7,303 bases of DNA from Hyphomicrobiales bacterium (lineage in GTDB: Bacteria; Pseudomonadota; Alphaproteobacteria; Rhizobiales; Devosiaceae), in the NCBI GenBank assembly GCA_015487985.1, contig WFOP01000185.1:1-7303 (forward strand). Direction: 5' to 3'. Shown one piece after another: positions 7,046 through 7,303 of the stretch. Both the position numbers and the translations under genes were made by a program. Below the pieces are notes generated by a model that did no database searches, was not told the DNA's origin, and saw only the letters and a list, made by a program, of their open reading frames with translations. The stretch's first letter is position 1; each line of letters starts with the position of its first letter.

Positions 7046-7252
7046 TTTTTACTCAACTAACTTGAATTAAATATTGATTTGTTTTTCGCTTTGGTCAACA
7101 CTTGAGTTGCAACCATCTCGTTTGAAATCGCTTTTTATGGATTTTTCAGGCGCGTGCAAACACATCGGCCCGATTGGTCGAAAAACAGACATTTAGCAAC
7201 GAATGCGGGGTGTTGAGCGCATCTGGTATTCACTGACAGGAGGAGCCAAGAA
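7046..7252. promoter_or_regulatory. Divergent control region with candidate ROK operator half-sites
   Basis: This 207-base noncoding gap separates the start of the repressor gene from the next gene. Its left part is AT-rich and holds two short inverted repeats: TCAA-5 bases-TTGA at 7053-7065 and TCAA-3 bases-TTGA at 7095-7105. The second runs into the palindrome GTTGCAAC (7106-7113). On the minus strand TTGACC (complement of 7093-7098) could be a -35 for the repressor gene, but the possible -10 (TATTTA, 19 bases away) is poor. No convincing plus-strand promoter was found. An autoregulatory operator here is inferred from family habit and location. Confidence 0.4.
7238..7243 (+). promoter_or_regulatory. 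Ribosome-binding site of the gene starting at 7253
   Basis: AGGAGG, a full match to the Shine-Dalgarno core, lies nine bases before ATG 7253. It is the main evidence that a gene starts there. Confidence 0.8.
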
Positions 7253-7303
7253 ATGAAAATACTAGACAGGAGTTTTTGGAAGAACAGCATTGCAGGTCTT
7301 GCC
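7253..7303 (+). CDS. Start of a probable secreted protein, likely ABC transporter sugar-binding protein (3' truncated by window)
   Basis: Only 17 codons are visible, encoding MKILDRSFWKNSIAGLA. The basic residues followed by the beginning of a small/hydrophobic stretch look like the start of a signal peptide, and an ideal AGGAGG site precedes the ATG. A gene divergent from a ROK repressor and exported is most often the periplasmic binding protein of a carbohydrate ABC transporter, which would fit the deacetylase next door. That assignment is inference from context; the visible residues alone cannot identify the family. Confidence 0.6.
   Translation, partial: MKILDRSFWKNSIAGLA

Overview
The window looks like an accessory-metabolism stretch of an alphaproteobacterial chromosome or large replicon, most likely of the Rhizobiales/Hyphomicrobiales type. 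The basis is the close resemblance, from memory, of the first three genes to the rhizobial glycerol operon (glpD plus the GlpP/GlpQ ABC permeases), together with the ROK-regulated sugar-transport style of the right half. No search was run, so the taxon is an inference. No rRNA, tRNA, CRISPR array, insertion sequence or phage gene was seen.

Left part (1-2358, plus strand): the 3' half of glpD, encoding FAD-dependent glycerol-3-phosphate dehydrogenase, is followed without gaps by two overlapping ABC permease genes resembling glpP and glpQ. Together they would import glycerol or a related polyol and oxidise the phosphorylated product. The two ATPases and the binding protein expected for this transporter are not between or after these genes, so they must lie upstream of the window or elsewhere.

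Middle (2359-3389): a short convergent intergenic stretch with an imperfect GC-rich hairpin separates glpQ from a minus-strand hemolysin III/PAQR-type membrane protein gene. That gene has a GTG start, a strong ribosome-binding site and a plausible promoter of its own.

Right part (3390-7303): a minus-strand pair encodes a ROK-family repressor and, 56 bases downstream of it, a 794-residue multidomain PIG-L/LmbE-type deacetylase. Divergent from the repressor, a new plus-strand gene begins at 7253 with a near-perfect ribosome-binding site and a signal-peptide-like N-terminus. It is probably the binding protein of a sugar ABC transporter, cut by the window end. The working model is uptake of an N-acetylated sugar or sugar conjugate, cytoplasmic deacetylation by the PIG-L enzyme, and control by the ROK protein acting on the 207-base divergent intergenic region.

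The most unusual signals are a four-copy 15-bp tandem repeat that fills the repressor-deacetylase gap and places a ribosome-binding-site-like AGGA in every unit, and three long G/C homopolymers (8-9 bases) inside the deacetylase gene. Both are of a kind that can mutate by slippage.
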